Of a stretch of 22,738 nucleotides of DNA, positions 6,131 through 13,663 are shown one piece after another. Location of the stretch: IMG/VR virus record IMGVR_UViG_3300038660_000082, positions 1 through 22,738 of that record. One strand, written 5' to 3'. Source of the DNA: a virus. A model generated the notes under the pieces. The model made no database searches, was not told the DNA's origin, and was given only the letters and a program-made list of their open reading frames with translations. The stretch's first letter is position 1; each line of letters starts with the position of its first letter. The position numbers and the translations under genes are program-made.

Positions 6131-6596
6131 AGGTAGAATGACATCGACCGAGCGGGATTATCTCATCTCGCAAGGCACAGACTTATACAGCAAAGGCTTC
6201 TCCATCCAGAACATTTCTGAATTGATTGGCGTAGGACTTAAGACCCTTTACAAGTGGAAAGAAGACTACAAGTGGGAAGAGGCAAAGGAGCTGAACATGA
6301 TCCGCCCTTCTGAAATCAAGAAGATGATCCTCCAATATGTGGTAGCCATTAAGAATGGTGAAGTGCCACTCTACAAAGCCGATGACCTAGCAAAGATCTC
6401 CGCAGCCTTTGATCGGTTAAATGACAGCCGTAAAAAAGCCGTCCACACAATGGAGAGCTTCGATGCTTTCTCCAGCTTCATGATGACCAAGGCAGGCCAA
6501 AGCAAAGGCAAGAAGAGAGACGAACTTTTGAAACTGACTAAAGACATCCGGGTCCATTTTGATGGCTACGTTACAGAACTATTGAGCAATGAATAA
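6123..6596 (+). CDS. Terminase small subunit (DUF1804/Mu gp27-like)
   Basis: From the ATG at 6123 the product has 157 residues: MAKGRMTSTERDYLISQGTD, a helix-turn-helix GFSIQNISELIGVGLKTLYK with the following WKEDYKWEEAKEL, then a helical middle and a C-terminus ending FDGYVTELLSNE. An N-terminal HTH ending in "T-L-Y-K-W" followed by "Y-K-W-E-x-A" is the usual start of this family, which recognises phage DNA and regulates the large subunit. An in-frame TTG at 6102 extends the frame, but the ATG has an AAATACAAACAAA leader and matches the family start. It overlaps the next gene by 8 bases and the previous gene by 8. Confidence 0.85.
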   Translation: MAKGRMTSTERDYLISQGTDLYSKGFSIQNISELIGVGLKTLYKWKEDYKWEEAKELNMIRPSEIKKMILQYVVAIKNGEVPLYKADDLAKISAAFDRLNDSRKKAVHTMESFDAFSSFMMTKAGQSKGKKRDELLKLTKDIRVHFDGYVTELLSNE

Positions 6597-8139
6597 AACA
6601 GAACTCAAAGAAGCCAGGGAGCGCTATTTTGCGTTATCCAAGATGATCAAGTCCGCCTCTGCCGACAAGTTGATCAAGGAGACCACGACCCAACAAGAGG
6701 AGCGAATCAAACGCCTGCTACAACCTAAGAACTACTTAGATTTCTTTGAGTTTTATTTTGGGGTGAAGTCTGGTTTACCACTGGCAGATGCGCCCTCGGC
6801 TCAGTTTCATCTGGACTCTTATCTAAGCCTATACGGTGACGTGTATTGCAAGCAGTTTCGGCGGTGGTTTCGTGGTGCTGCGAAATCCATCCATACCAAT
6901 GTTGGCAATTTGCTTGCCCTCAAGCAGTGCGACGAGGTCAACTTTGCGCTCATCATCGGCCGAAATCAAAACGCTGGTAAGATCTTAATTCAAGATATAC
7001 AGGCTCACCTGGAGAGTAACGAGATCTTTAGAAAAGACTTTGGATCACAAATGAGTTATGGCTCATGGGCAGACGGTGAGTTTGAAACCAACGACGGAAA
7101 ACACTTTAAGGCTTTAGGGCTTAATCAACCTTTCAGGGGTTTACGTTTTGGAGCTGCACGTCCAGACTTTGCCAGTGTGGATGATGTGGAAGACAGAGAC
7201 GCAGCCAAGAACAAAGACCAGGTGCGCAAATACGGTGACAAGATCGTAGGTGACCTGGGGAAAGCTTTCCACCTGAGAAGAGCCAGAATGGTATTTGCCA
7301 ATAATTACATTGTGAAAAACGGGATTAACGACTACGTCCTGAAGAAATACAAAGACAACAAACACCTCGATGTAAGCACCATCAATTTGACTGATGAGAA
7401 GGGCAACCCTATGTGGCCAGAACGCTACAGCAAAGCAGATACAGACGCCATCATCGAGAATGACGACTATTACACCAGCCAAAGAGAAGATTTCAACAAC
7501 CCCATAGAAGAGGGAAAACTCTTTAAGGCGGAGAAGATCATCAAGCGATCGGTACACGGCAATGAGATCTTTGACGGCTTTCTGTCGCATTGGGATTTAT
7601 CCTATACCAGCGCAGGCGATTACAAAGCAGGCGTATTGCTAGGCATAAAGGATCTGGAACTTACAGTTCTGGAAGTGTTCTGCCAGCGTTGCGACATCAA
7701 CTCCGCTATGGAGGTTCACTTCCAATGGCAGGAGAAGTACAGAAATAAGAGTGCATTGCCTTTGTCCTTCTACGATGCAACGGCAGCACAACAAGCCGTT
7801 TATGCTCCAATTATTCAACAGTGTGCAGAAGATAGCAGGTCGCCTTATGTGCCTATGCCTATTCACCAGGGCGGAGACAAACACAACAAAATAGAAGCTA
7901 CCATCCTGAGTGTGTTACACCGTGGTATTTTGTTTTGGGATGATGCTCTGGAGGGCAAAGACTTCGACGAGTTTATGAACCAGATCCTGTCTTTTGAAAA
8001 GGGTACCTCTGGCAATGACGATGCCCCAGATACACTCACGCATGCCATTATCTATGCTCAACTGTATTATGGCTACAGCAAGGAGAAAGACAGTAGAAAG
8101 CCAACCATAGGCAAACGCAAGAAAAACCGTAGAGTATGA
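6589..8139 (+). CDS. Terminase large subunit (packaging ATPase and nuclease)
   Basis: A 516-residue protein, the usual length of the family. The ATPase half has a degenerate P-loop, RRWFRGAAKS (residues 91-100), an adenine/coupling region FALIIGRNQNAGK (119-131) and a Walker B-like FASVDDVED (194-202). The nuclease half has SHWDLSYTSAGDYKAGVLLG (Asp336 as first metal ligand), SFYDATAAQQAV (Asp396) and GNDDAPDTLTHAI (Asp477/478/481), matching the RNase H-fold signature of large terminases. It drives headful packaging of the replicated Mu-like DNA into the procapsid through the portal. Its ATG lies 8 bases inside the small-subunit gene, and its TGA overlaps the next ATG. The basic tail KRKKNRRV may bind DNA. 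Confidence 0.93.
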   Translation: MNKTELKEARERYFALSKMIKSASADKLIKETTTQQEERIKRLLQPKNYLDFFEFYFGVKSGLPLADAPSAQFHLDSYLSLYGDVYCKQFRRWFRGAAKSIHTNVGNLLALKQCDEVNFALIIGRNQNAGKILIQDIQAHLESNEIFRKDFGSQMSYGSWADGEFETNDGKHFKALGLNQPFRGLRFGAARPDFASVDDVEDRDAAKNKDQVRKYGDKIVGDLGKAFHLRRARMVFANNYIVKNGINDYVLKKYKDNKHLDVSTINLTDEKGNPMWPERYSKADTDAIIENDDYYTSQREDFNNPIEEGKLFKAEKIIKRSVHGNEIFDGFLSHWDLSYTSAGDYKAGVLLGIKDLELTVLEVFCQRCDINSAMEVHFQWQEKYRNKSALPLSFYDATAAQQAVYAPIIQQCAEDSRSPYVPMPIHQGGDKHNKIEATILSVLHRGILFWDDALEGKDFDEFMNQILSFEKGTSGNDDAPDTLTHAIIYAQLYYGYSKEKDSRKPTIGKRKKNRRV

Positions 8140-8618
8140 CCAGTAGAAAACGTTTATTTCTGGACGTCCAGAACCAACTGAAGACCGTCACAGAGCTAGA
8201 AGTGATCGACTACCATCGCAACCAGTTTGCTGAGGGTGTTAACCAATATCCGAACCAGTACACCGCTGCATTGATCAAAATAGATGTGACCGATTATGCC
8301 TCGATGACTGAAGGGATCAAAGAAGGATCTAATGCTATCGTGGAAATTCACCTGTACATCAAAGACGGCTGGATGGATCAACACCAGAACACTTCAGATC
8401 CTGAAGGGGGTTTGATAGAAATTGACTTGATCGATAAGATCGAGGAAGCCCTGGAGAACCTAACAGGAAATGACTACAGACCGCTAAAGGTCATTCAGGA
8501 AGACGAGATCCCCAACGAGGGTGAGCCTATTATGGGCTTTATCATCAAGTTTGGTACTAAGATATTTAAGCGTATTAATTACGGCTACACGAAGACAGCC
8601 ATACAAATAACAACCTAA
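8136..8618 (+). CDS. Possible tail terminator/head-tail protein
   Basis: A 160-residue protein beginning MTSRKRLFLDVQNQLKTVTE. It has alternating strands in the middle (AALIKIDVTDYASMTEGIKE, AIVEIHLYIKDGWMDQHQN), an acidic helix IDLIDKIEEALENLTG, and ends YTKTAIQITT. An N-terminal helix, a paired-strand "P-A-x-L-I-x-I" region and a helix before a final sheet fit the tail terminator fold seen in other phages, which caps the tail at the neck. It overlaps both neighbours by a stop/start (ATGA at 8136 and TAATG at 8616) and sits between terminase and gp36-like genes. I recognise no exact family, so this is a fold-level guess. Confidence 0.55.
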   Translation: MTSRKRLFLDVQNQLKTVTELEVIDYHRNQFAEGVNQYPNQYTAALIKIDVTDYASMTEGIKEGSNAIVEIHLYIKDGWMDQHQNTSDPEGGLIEIDLIDKIEEALENLTGNDYRPLKVIQEDEIPNEGEPIMGFIIKFGTKIFKRINYGYTKTAIQITT

Positions 8619-9049
8619 TGTTTCTAACTCAAGCAGAACTTAAGACCGTTTCCACTGTGGAAAACATCAATCTAATCGTTAATAACGATGAAGAGATTGT
8701 TAATACCATCATCCAGGAGTGCATAGATGTTATGCATACCTACCTTTTTAAGTATTATGATGCAGATGCCATCTTTGCAAAAGAAGGTGAACAACGCTCT
8801 AGAATTATAATAAAGTACCTTAAGGATCTATCCATCTACGAGATCTATATGAGGCGAAGTAAGCAAGCCAATGCGGTGGTAGAGAAAAGACAAGAAGAGG
8901 CTATGATCTGGCTAGAGAAAGTGGCCAAAGGCGAGATTGTTCCAGATTTACCAAAAAAGATGATCGATACAGATGGGGATGGCGAAGTAGATGCCGCCAC
9001 ACCCTTTATGAAGTTTGGCTCACGGAAGAGCTATAAAAATCACTTTTAA
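8618..9049 (+). CDS. DUF1320, Mu gp36-like head-tail connector protein
   Basis: A 143-residue protein beginning MFLTQAELKTVSTVENINLI, followed by the mostly helical EEIVNTIIQECIDVMHTYLF and SRIIIKYLKDLSIYEIYMRR. The order "F-L-T-x-x-E-L ... I-x-x-C-I-D-x-x-x-x-Y-L ... I-x-x-Y-L-K-D-L-x-I-Y-x-I-x-x-R" is the DUF1320 pattern, that is, Mu gp36. These helical proteins are thought to join the portal to the tail (gp6/gp15-type connectors). The C-terminal IDTDGDGEVDAATPF contains an Asp-rich loop that resembles a calcium site. Start and stop overlap neighbours by TAATG and the following ATG. Confidence 0.85.
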   Translation: MFLTQAELKTVSTVENINLIVNNDEEIVNTIIQECIDVMHTYLFKYYDADAIFAKEGEQRSRIIIKYLKDLSIYEIYMRRSKQANAVVEKRQEEAMIWLEKVAKGEIVPDLPKKMIDTDGDGEVDAATPFMKFGSRKSYKNHF

Positions 9050-9537
9050 TGGCCAAGCTCGGTGACTTAGAACGAAAACTGAGGATGGCAGTTAGAAAGC
9101 TTCCAGAGCAAACCTTAAGAATTATAGAGGTGGAAGGTCTTGCCTCTATCAACAAAAACTTTAGGGATGAAGGTTTTAACGATGGAGGACTGCAGAAGTG
9201 GAAACCAAGAAAAACCACCGATAAGCGAGGCCGAGACATTACACGCTATAAGACCAATCGAGTTGGCAGAGCTGGAAATCTGACTCGCTACGGACGCAAG
9301 AACCAGGGGAGAGCCATTCTTACAGGTCATGCGACGGGAGGAAACAAACTAAGGAACTCATTTACCAGTAGCAGAAGCAAAGTAAAGGTGAGATTTAGAA
9401 CACATAAAGACTATGCCCAGGTGCATAATGAAGGTGAGGGCAATATGCCACAACGCCAGTTTATAGGAAGATCGCGAACACTAGAGAACAACATCAAAAA
9501 GAAATTAACCAAAGAGCTGGATAAGCTCTTGAAATAG
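9049..9537 (+). CDS. Virion morphogenesis protein (Mu G / P2 S-like)
   Basis: A 162-residue, very basic protein. It opens MAKLGDLERKLRMAVRKLPE, continues GLASINKNFRDEGFNDGGLQ, KWKPRKTTDKRGRD, GRAILTGHATGGNKLRNSFT, and ends MPQRQFIGRSRTLENNIKKK followed by a Leu/Lys helix. The sequence "F-x-D-x-G-F-x-x-G-G ... W-x-P-R ... I-L-x-x-T-G-x-L-x-x-S ... Y-A-x-x-H-x-E-G ... M-P-x-R-x-F-I-G" is the signature of phage virion morphogenesis/tail completion proteins (Mu gpG, P2 gpS). It would cap or complete the tail at the head-tail joint. It abuts the gp36-like gene with TAATG and is followed six bases later by the portal. Confidence 0.9.
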   Translation: MAKLGDLERKLRMAVRKLPEQTLRIIEVEGLASINKNFRDEGFNDGGLQKWKPRKTTDKRGRDITRYKTNRVGRAGNLTRYGRKNQGRAILTGHATGGNKLRNSFTSSRSKVKVRFRTHKDYAQVHNEGEGNMPQRQFIGRSRTLENNIKKKLTKELDKLLK

Positions 9538-9543
9538 TATACA

Positions 9544-10776
9544 ATGGCAGATAAAAAAACACCTGGTAAAATCATAGAAAGCGAAGTTAAGCTAAGCGGT
9601 AATGCTATGAAAAACGTCCAACTCAGTGGATCGAACACCAAAGACATCAAGAAGATCACCAACCTTATGGTGGATGTCATTAGACGCCAGCGACGACTCT
9701 GGAAAAAAGAAATAAGCGACTGGCAACACGCCAGATTTGCCCTCTACAGATCGGACCAGCCAAGAACTTATCCCATGCAGGAGTTGTATGAGGATGTAAT
9801 GATGGACGGCCACCTTACGGGTATTACAGGCAATAGAACCTTAAGAACAACAAACAAAGACTTTTGTATTGCCGTGGACGGAGTCAAGGATGAAGAGCTC
9901 ACCAAGTACATTGACGGCAAGCAATGGTTTGAACACGTCATTGAGGAGGCTCACAAATCCACTTATTATGGGTATTCTCTGGTGTGGATCAAAGACTACC
10001 AGGAAGGTGAAATCAAAGAAGTGGAGTTAATCCCTCGAGGTCTGGTGATTCCTACTGAAAAGATTCTGCTCTATCAACTGGACGGGATCAAAGGTCTGGA
10101 CTATTCAGAAATTAAAGACATATTGCTGTATGCTCAGTTTTACGATCATGTAGGACTGTTGGAAAAGGCTGCGGTGTATACGATCTTAAAACGACACTCC
10201 TGGGGCTCATGGGATGAGTTTGAGGAACTCTTTGGCGTACCGATGCGTATTGCCAAGGTGGCCAGCCAAAGCGAAACCGTAAAGAATGAAGTCGCAGGCT
10301 GGCTTGAGGAGATGGGCTCCGCTGCTTATGGGGTGTTTCCTATTGGTACCGAAGTCGAGATCAAAGAGAACTCCAAGACCGACGCCTTCAATGTCTTCCA
10401 CCAGAAAATACAGGCACTAGATCGTGAGCTGTCCAAATTGGTACTGCACCAAACCATGACCACCGACAACGGCTCCAGCAAAGCCCAAGGAAGTGTCCAC
10501 GAGCACACCTTGCAGGAGTTGATCTATGCCGACGAAAAGAAGATGATGGCGTTTCTCAACGACACGCTCTTGCCAGCCATGAAGAGCCTGGGGTATAACT
10601 TGCCAGACGATGCTCGATTTATGGTAGAGAAGACGGTAGACGTTCAAGACCAGATCAAGATCGATGGTGTTTTTATGCAAAATGGGTACACCTTGAAGCA
10701 AGACTACCTGGAGCGCACCTATGGTGTGGAGATTGAGTCCATGCCCGCCAAAGGCTTTGAAGCGGGAAAGCCTTAA
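9544..10776 (+). CDS. Portal protein (DUF935, Mu gp29-like)
   Basis: A 410-residue protein. Key stretches are DVMMDGHLTGITGNRTLRTT near residue 90, EEAHKSTYYGYSLVWIKDYQ, LIPRGLVIPTEKILLYQLDG, and LKRHSWGSWDEFEELFGVPM near residue 220, followed by a helix-rich C-terminus with VLHQTMTTDNGSSKAQGSVH. "W-x-x-F-x-E-x-F-G-x-P" and "Q-T-x-T-T-x-x-G-x-S" are the hallmarks of the Mu gp29/DUF935 portals. It forms the dodecameric ring through which DNA is pumped by the terminase. It is slightly shorter than Mu gp29. The start MADKKTPGKIIES is 6 bases after the G-like gene. The F-like gene follows after 11 bases. Confidence 0.93.
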   Translation: MADKKTPGKIIESEVKLSGNAMKNVQLSGSNTKDIKKITNLMVDVIRRQRRLWKKEISDWQHARFALYRSDQPRTYPMQELYEDVMMDGHLTGITGNRTLRTTNKDFCIAVDGVKDEELTKYIDGKQWFEHVIEEAHKSTYYGYSLVWIKDYQEGEIKEVELIPRGLVIPTEKILLYQLDGIKGLDYSEIKDILLYAQFYDHVGLLEKAAVYTILKRHSWGSWDEFEELFGVPMRIAKVASQSETVKNEVAGWLEEMGSAAYGVFPIGTEVEIKENSKTDAFNVFHQKIQALDRELSKLVLHQTMTTDNGSSKAQGSVHEHTLQELIYADEKKMMAFLNDTLLPAMKSLGYNLPDDARFMVEKTVDVQDQIKIDGVFMQNGYTLKQDYLERTYGVEIESMPAKGFEAGKP

Positions 10777-10787
10777 GCCTGCTTAAG

Positions 10788-11579
10788 TTGCATTACCGCA
10801 CACAGTGTTGCGGTACAGATCCCATCAAGCTGGATCTGGAAGACTACAACTTAAGCGGGCTGATCTCGCAATACATACGTGAGCTGTTTGAAGACCGAGT
10901 CATCGACGAGGCCAAACGCTTACAACTGATTGAGAAGTACTCGCAGATCCTTACTGAAGCGATCACAAAAGGCTACCCGATCACCAGTGAGTTTTATGAT
11001 GCAGATCTGGCCAAACAACTGAAGGAAAATATCACACGCTTTTCTGCCTTTAAAGAGACGAGCTTTAAGAACAGCATTGAAGGGATGCTGACGGAAAACG
11101 GGAAGCTCTTAAGCTTTAAGGAATTTAAAAAACAAGCCCTGGAGGTTTCTGAAGACTACAATAAACGCTGGCTTAGGACTGAATATGACCAGACGGTGAG
11201 CTCGGCCAACATGGCCAATAAATGGAAGTCTTTTGAAGCCAATACAGATCTTTATCCAAACATCCGCTACCAGACGGTAGGCGATGGGAGAGTGCGAGAA
11301 AAGCACCAGCAATGGGACGGCACGGTATTACCGTTTGATCATTCGTTTTGGAACACACATTTACCACCTAACGACTGGGGGTGTAGATGCACCATAATGC
11401 AAACCGATGCACCTGTAAGCAAAGGGGTAGCCTCTGGACGTGTGAAAAAAGGATTCAATACCAACTCAGGGAAAAAAGGAGAGATCTTCAAGGAGTCGCC
11501 CTATGAGGAAACCTTGAGCAATGCCGAGCGACGCAAAGCTGAAGCTATGGCCGATAAACTAAAAAAGCAGACTAAGTAA
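10788..11579 (+). CDS. Head morphogenesis protein (Mu F / SPP1 gp7-like)
   Basis: A 263-residue protein. The C-terminal motif is clear: RVREKHQQWDGTVLPFDHSF followed by WNTHLPPNDWGCRCTIMQTD, matching the "R-x-x-H-x-x-x-D-G ... P-P-x-x-x-G-C-R-C" signature of the Mu F/SPP1 gp7 minor head protein family; these proteins enter the head with the portal. The Cys pair and His suggest metal binding. The frame has no ATG before the conserved region: the best start is TTG at 10788 (product starts M-H-Y-R-T-Q-C-C-G), with CTG at 10779 a less likely option. The stop TAA lies within the terminator stem. It closes the plus structural operon. Confidence 0.9.
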   Translation: MHYRTQCCGTDPIKLDLEDYNLSGLISQYIRELFEDRVIDEAKRLQLIEKYSQILTEAITKGYPITSEFYDADLAKQLKENITRFSAFKETSFKNSIEGMLTENGKLLSFKEFKKQALEVSEDYNKRWLRTEYDQTVSSANMANKWKSFEANTDLYPNIRYQTVGDGRVREKHQQWDGTVLPFDHSFWNTHLPPNDWGCRCTIMQTDAPVSKGVASGRVKKGFNTNSGKKGEIFKESPYEETLSNAERRKAEAMADKLKKQTK

Positions 11580-11590
11580 GTCTGCTTTTT
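11562..11590 (+). terminator. Bidirectional intrinsic terminator between converging operons
   Basis: A perfect 12-bp stem (11562-11573 with 11579-11590), 5-base loop AAGTA, flanked by A and T runs on both sides, so it can end transcription from the plus late operon and from the minus early operon. The F-like stop codon (11577-11579) lies inside it. Genes converge here (stop at 11579 plus; last minus gene ends at 11622). Confidence 0.93.
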
Positions 11591-11598
11591 AAATGCTT

Positions 11599-11614
11599 GT
11601 TAATTGGTACTTAA
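11599..11614. repeat. 16-bp repeat copy A (GTTAATTGGTACTTAA)
   Basis: The sequence GTTAATTGGTACTTAA occurs here, immediately past the terminator, and again at 22512-22527 near the phage left end, same orientation. It is almost symmetric (TTAA-N7-TTAA). It is followed here by a further TTAAT-rich stretch up to about 11627. Role unknown. Confidence 0.55.
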
Positions 11615-11621
11615 TTAGTGG

Positions 11622-11813
11622 TTAATGTATTGAATAGACACCGTCGCCTCTTAGTATATGTTCTATGGTTTTGGGAGCCAGAAAGAACTCCTCTGCTACT
11701 TCCTTGATCCACTCGCTGTGTCTCCACCGCGGTTGCTTTTTCTGTATGTCTGCAAAAGCTTTACGGATGGCTGTGTTACGCCGTTGGATTCTGTCTGAGC
11801 GGTGAATAGGCAT
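11622..11813 (-). CDS. Small HTH protein, candidate late-gene activator
   Basis: A 63-residue basic protein: MPIHRSDRIQRRNTAIRKAF, ADIQKKQPRWRHSEWIKEVA, EEFFLAPKTIEHILRGDGVY. Residues about 34-56 form a helix-turn-helix (W-I-K-E-V-A-E-E-F-F-L-A-P-K-T-I-E-H-I-L). It is the last gene of the minus-strand early operon, ending just before the terminator. In Mu the middle and late activators Mor and C also lie between the early genes and the late genes, and their C-terminal domains are HTH; at 63 residues this protein is about half their length. Activation of the divergent late region at 5665-5836 is an inference from position and HTH only. It could instead be a small accessory DNA-binding protein. 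Confidence 0.7.
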   Translation of the reverse strand: MPIHRSDRIQRRNTAIRKAFADIQKKQPRWRHSEWIKEVAEEFFLAPKTIEHILRGDGVYSIH

Positions 11814-11844
11814 AGAGGGTTTTATACAAATTTAGTTATATTTT

Positions 11845-12096
11845 TCAGTTACAAACAATTAATTTTAAAAATTCGTCAAACTCATAAACTTCACGTTCTT
11901 CATCCGAAGTTCCTTTTCTGTCGGTATAAAAAGTACAATTTTTTAGTGTCCTAAAATGTATGTATTTAAAATCTGCGTCTTCCAGTCTGTACTTATTATC
12001 ACACTTCTCGAATTGAGCAAATGCATATCCTTTTTGCCATTCATGCGAGCAAATGACGCAGATAGGCTTGGTAATTAATTCAGTGAGAGTCATCAT
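11845..12096 (-). CDS. Hypothetical protein with CxxC-His motif
   Basis: An 83-residue protein beginning MMTLTELITKPICVICSHEW, then KGYAFAQFEKCDNKYRLEDA and a C-terminus ending EFDEFLKLIVCN. The start CxxC followed by His and a further Cys (residues 13-32) might bind a metal. It is separated from neighbours by small gaps (31 and about 120 bases) and is more AT-rich than the structural genes. The first or second ATG could be used; the leader CTTTTAATTTTAAA is typical. I know no family. With the lipoprotein it forms a short AT-rich segment late in the early operon, perhaps an accessory (moron) cassette. Confidence 0.65.
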   Translation of the reverse strand: MMTLTELITKPICVICSHEWQKGYAFAQFEKCDNKYRLEDADFKYIHFRTLKNCTFYTDRKGTSDEEREVYEFDEFLKLIVCN

Positions 12097-12216
12097 TTTA
12101 AAATTAAAAGTTTATAAAAACGTATAAAAACAAAAGCGGGTTATTGCTTTATTGGTATTCTGTGATTATTTAGTTTCAGTTGTAAAGTAATCCTTTATAA
12201 CTGCTTTTTATCCGCT

Positions 12217-12606
12217 TCAATTTTTATACAACTCCGATATAGCCATTTCTATAATTATAGTTCCATCTGTATAAATTTTGTTATCATAAGGCATGATATA
12301 TAAGCCATGTTGTGGTTTATCCTTAAGTATTTGTTTATAATATCCCTTTTTGGAATATTTGAAATCTGTGTATTTTTTGGCATCAACACTATCCTCGTGA
12401 AAGAAGAAATAAAAAGTTGTGTAATCATCTCTTTTCCAATCTCTGGCGTATTGCTTTAAATCCTTCATCTCACTTTCAGAAGTGTATTGAACGACGTAGT
12501 ACTCTGCACCATCAAAGTTTTGTTGAGTTAAGCTATTTACACCATTTGTGCAAGAGCTGAAAGTTAAAATTGCGGCTAACGCTAGTAATAAAGTAATTGT
12601 TTTCAT
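12217..12606 (-). CDS. Small lipoprotein, function unknown
   Basis: From the ATG at 12606 the product has 129 residues starting MKTITLLLALAAILTFSSCT, a clean lipoprotein signal: Lys2, a 13-residue hydrophobic core and lipobox FSSC with Cys19. The mature part has GAEYYVVQYTSESEMKDLKQ, FYFFFHEDSVDAKKYTDFKY and a C-terminus HGLYIMPYDNKIYTDGTIII, probably a small sheet-rich domain. The frame extends to 12654, but the signal peptide sets the start. About 110 bases without genes lie upstream (12607-12714), with TATATTTA (minus) as a near match to the -7 box. A surface or periplasmic lipoprotein expressed from a prophage could alter host receptors or exclude other phages; this is speculation. Confidence 0.75.
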   Translation of the reverse strand: MKTITLLLALAAILTFSSCTNGVNSLTQQNFDGAEYYVVQYTSESEMKDLKQYARDWKRDDYTTFYFFFHEDSVDAKKYTDFKYSKKGYYKQILKDKPQHGLYIMPYDNKIYTDGTIIIEMAISELYKN

Positions 12607-12714
12607 AAGGTTGTATTTTAGGGTTAAAGTTAAGATAACTGTAAATATAAGCAATAATGCAAAGGCATTACCTGCCTATATTTTATCGTTCTGTTTAATT
12701 GTATGGACTTATGG

Positions 12715-12888
12715 CTACAAATTTAGAACCCATTGTAATTGCTCAATAAGAGGATCTAATTCTATATGCTTTTCAGCAATTAAGTCTTGTTCTTCTTTTA
12801 CATCTGTAGCTTGGTAATCTTTAAGCAATAAAAACTTTTGAGTTTGTAACTCAATAAGCTGCATCATTATTTCTTCATAGCTTTTCAT
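12715..12888 (-). CDS. Small acidic helical protein (57 residues)
   Basis: ATG at 12888 and TAG at 12715 give a 57-residue protein starting MKSYEEIMMQLIELQTQKFL and ending DPLIEQLQWVLNL. It is rich in Leu, Glu and Gln with heptad-like spacing, so likely a helix or short coiled coil. Its start overlaps the stop of the next upstream gene by 4 bases, as do several pairs in this operon; this supports that it is translated. No known family is recognised. Confidence 0.7.
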   Translation of the reverse strand: MKSYEEIMMQLIELQTQKFLLLKDYQATDVKEEQDLIAEKHIELDPLIEQLQWVLNL

Positions 12889-13067
12889 ATAATGTGAATA
12901 CTTAACTCAATTAAATCTCTGGGTGTGGCTTCTTTCCAAAAGAAGCCTTCTGGATCTGGATCACCTGTGTATGGACATGTGCCGTGACCTTGAGCTTCGA
13001 CCATGATTTTAAAACCAAACCATCGCTTTTTTATGACCCAATGTCCTGTAAGCTTAGAAACAATCAT
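12885..13067 (-). CDS. Small Trp/Gly-rich hypothetical protein (60 residues)
   Basis: MIVSKLTGHWVIKKRWFGFK begins a 60-residue protein, followed by IMVEAQGHGTCPYTGDPDPE and GFFWKEATPRDLIELSIHII. Several Trp, Phe and Gly residues in a short beta-rich chain plus a final helix suggest a small folded domain. It overlaps the upstream gene as ATGA (13064-13067) and the downstream gene by 4 bases (12885-12888), so translation is probably coupled. I cannot assign a family. Confidence 0.72.
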   Translation of the reverse strand: MIVSKLTGHWVIKKRWFGFKIMVEAQGHGTCPYTGDPDPEGFFWKEATPRDLIELSIHII

Positions 13068-13201
13068 TTCTTTCTCTTTTTTAGTAAGCGTTCTAGTTTA
13101 CGGCGTTGCGCTCTGGTGAGTTTGGGGGTTATTTTTAGCTCTTCGGGCTTGTTGATTTCAAGGCCTCTTTCGTTATCTTCAAATGGGTTTCTTGTTTTCA
13201 T
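13064..13201 (-). CDS. Small basic protein (45 residues)
   Basis: An ORF of 45 codons from the ATG at 13201 to the TGA at 13064: MKTRNPFEDNERGLEINKPE, then a strongly basic end LTRAQRRKLERLLKKRKK. It overlaps the YopX stop by 4 bases at its start and the next ATG by 4 bases at its end (ATGA), a chain of coupled genes that makes translation likely. The Lys/Arg-rich tail suggests nucleic-acid binding, perhaps to RNA or DNA; no known family. Confidence 0.68.
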   Translation of the reverse strand: MKTRNPFEDNERGLEINKPEELKITPKLTRAQRRKLERLLKKRKK

Positions 13202-13626
13202 AGGTTTTGGTTGAGAGTTTTCGGTTGTCGGTTTTTAGTCGTGTTCTTAAGTCTGTAGTCAAAATCATTAAGCTCAAGCCATAGTTCTGAACTGAATGTC
13301 TGGTCTTGGTCATGGCTTTGATCAAGATGCCAGGAGCCTGTGGGTTGGTTCCAGAAGACGGTGAGCTCAGATCTAGTCCATAGGCCATCGACCAAAACTT
13401 CATCGCCTATCACATCACCGTCGTATATTTCTTTGTCGTCAGCATCTGTAAAGCCTGTAAATTCAGCTAAAGAATCTGGCTCAATTTCAAAGTAGGTGTT
13501 TTGAGTTGCATCCTCGAAAGGCTTATAATATATGCGAAAATCGCCTTTAGGTGTTTTTACAAAATAGCCATATATCAGCTCATTTGAAGTTTTTCGTTTC
13601 CCTCTAAATTTTATTGTTTTATCCAT
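13198..13626 (-). CDS. YopX-family phage protein
   Basis: A 142-residue protein beginning MDKTIKFRGKRKTSNELIYG and containing FVKTPKGDFRIYYKP, EIEPDSLAEFTGFTDADDKE, and IYDGDVIGDEVLVDG. The "I-K-F-R-G-K ... Y-G-x ... V-x-P-x-S-L-x-x-F-T-G-x-x-D-x-x-x-x-x-I-Y-x-G-D-V" sequence is the standard YopX pattern (Pfam YopX), very common in Bacteroidota and Firmicutes phages but without known activity. It opens the run of tiny overlapping genes downstream. The final stretch NTTKNRQPKTLNQNL is poorly ordered and may be a recent extension. Confidence 0.9.
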   Translation of the reverse strand: MDKTIKFRGKRKTSNELIYGYFVKTPKGDFRIYYKPFEDATQNTYFEIEPDSLAEFTGFTDADDKEIYDGDVIGDEVLVDGLWTRSELTVFWNQPTGSWHLDQSHDQDQTFSSELWLELNDFDYRLKNTTKNRQPKTLNQNL

Positions 13627-13663
13627 AGTCTTAAAATCTTTGTTATATTATCTGTGTTCTATC

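Noticed and set aside
12097-12216. Terminator or promoter in the gap before the lipoprotein end
   Set aside because: GC-rich patches at either end can pair only over about 80 bases; no compact stem, and no consensus promoter was found.
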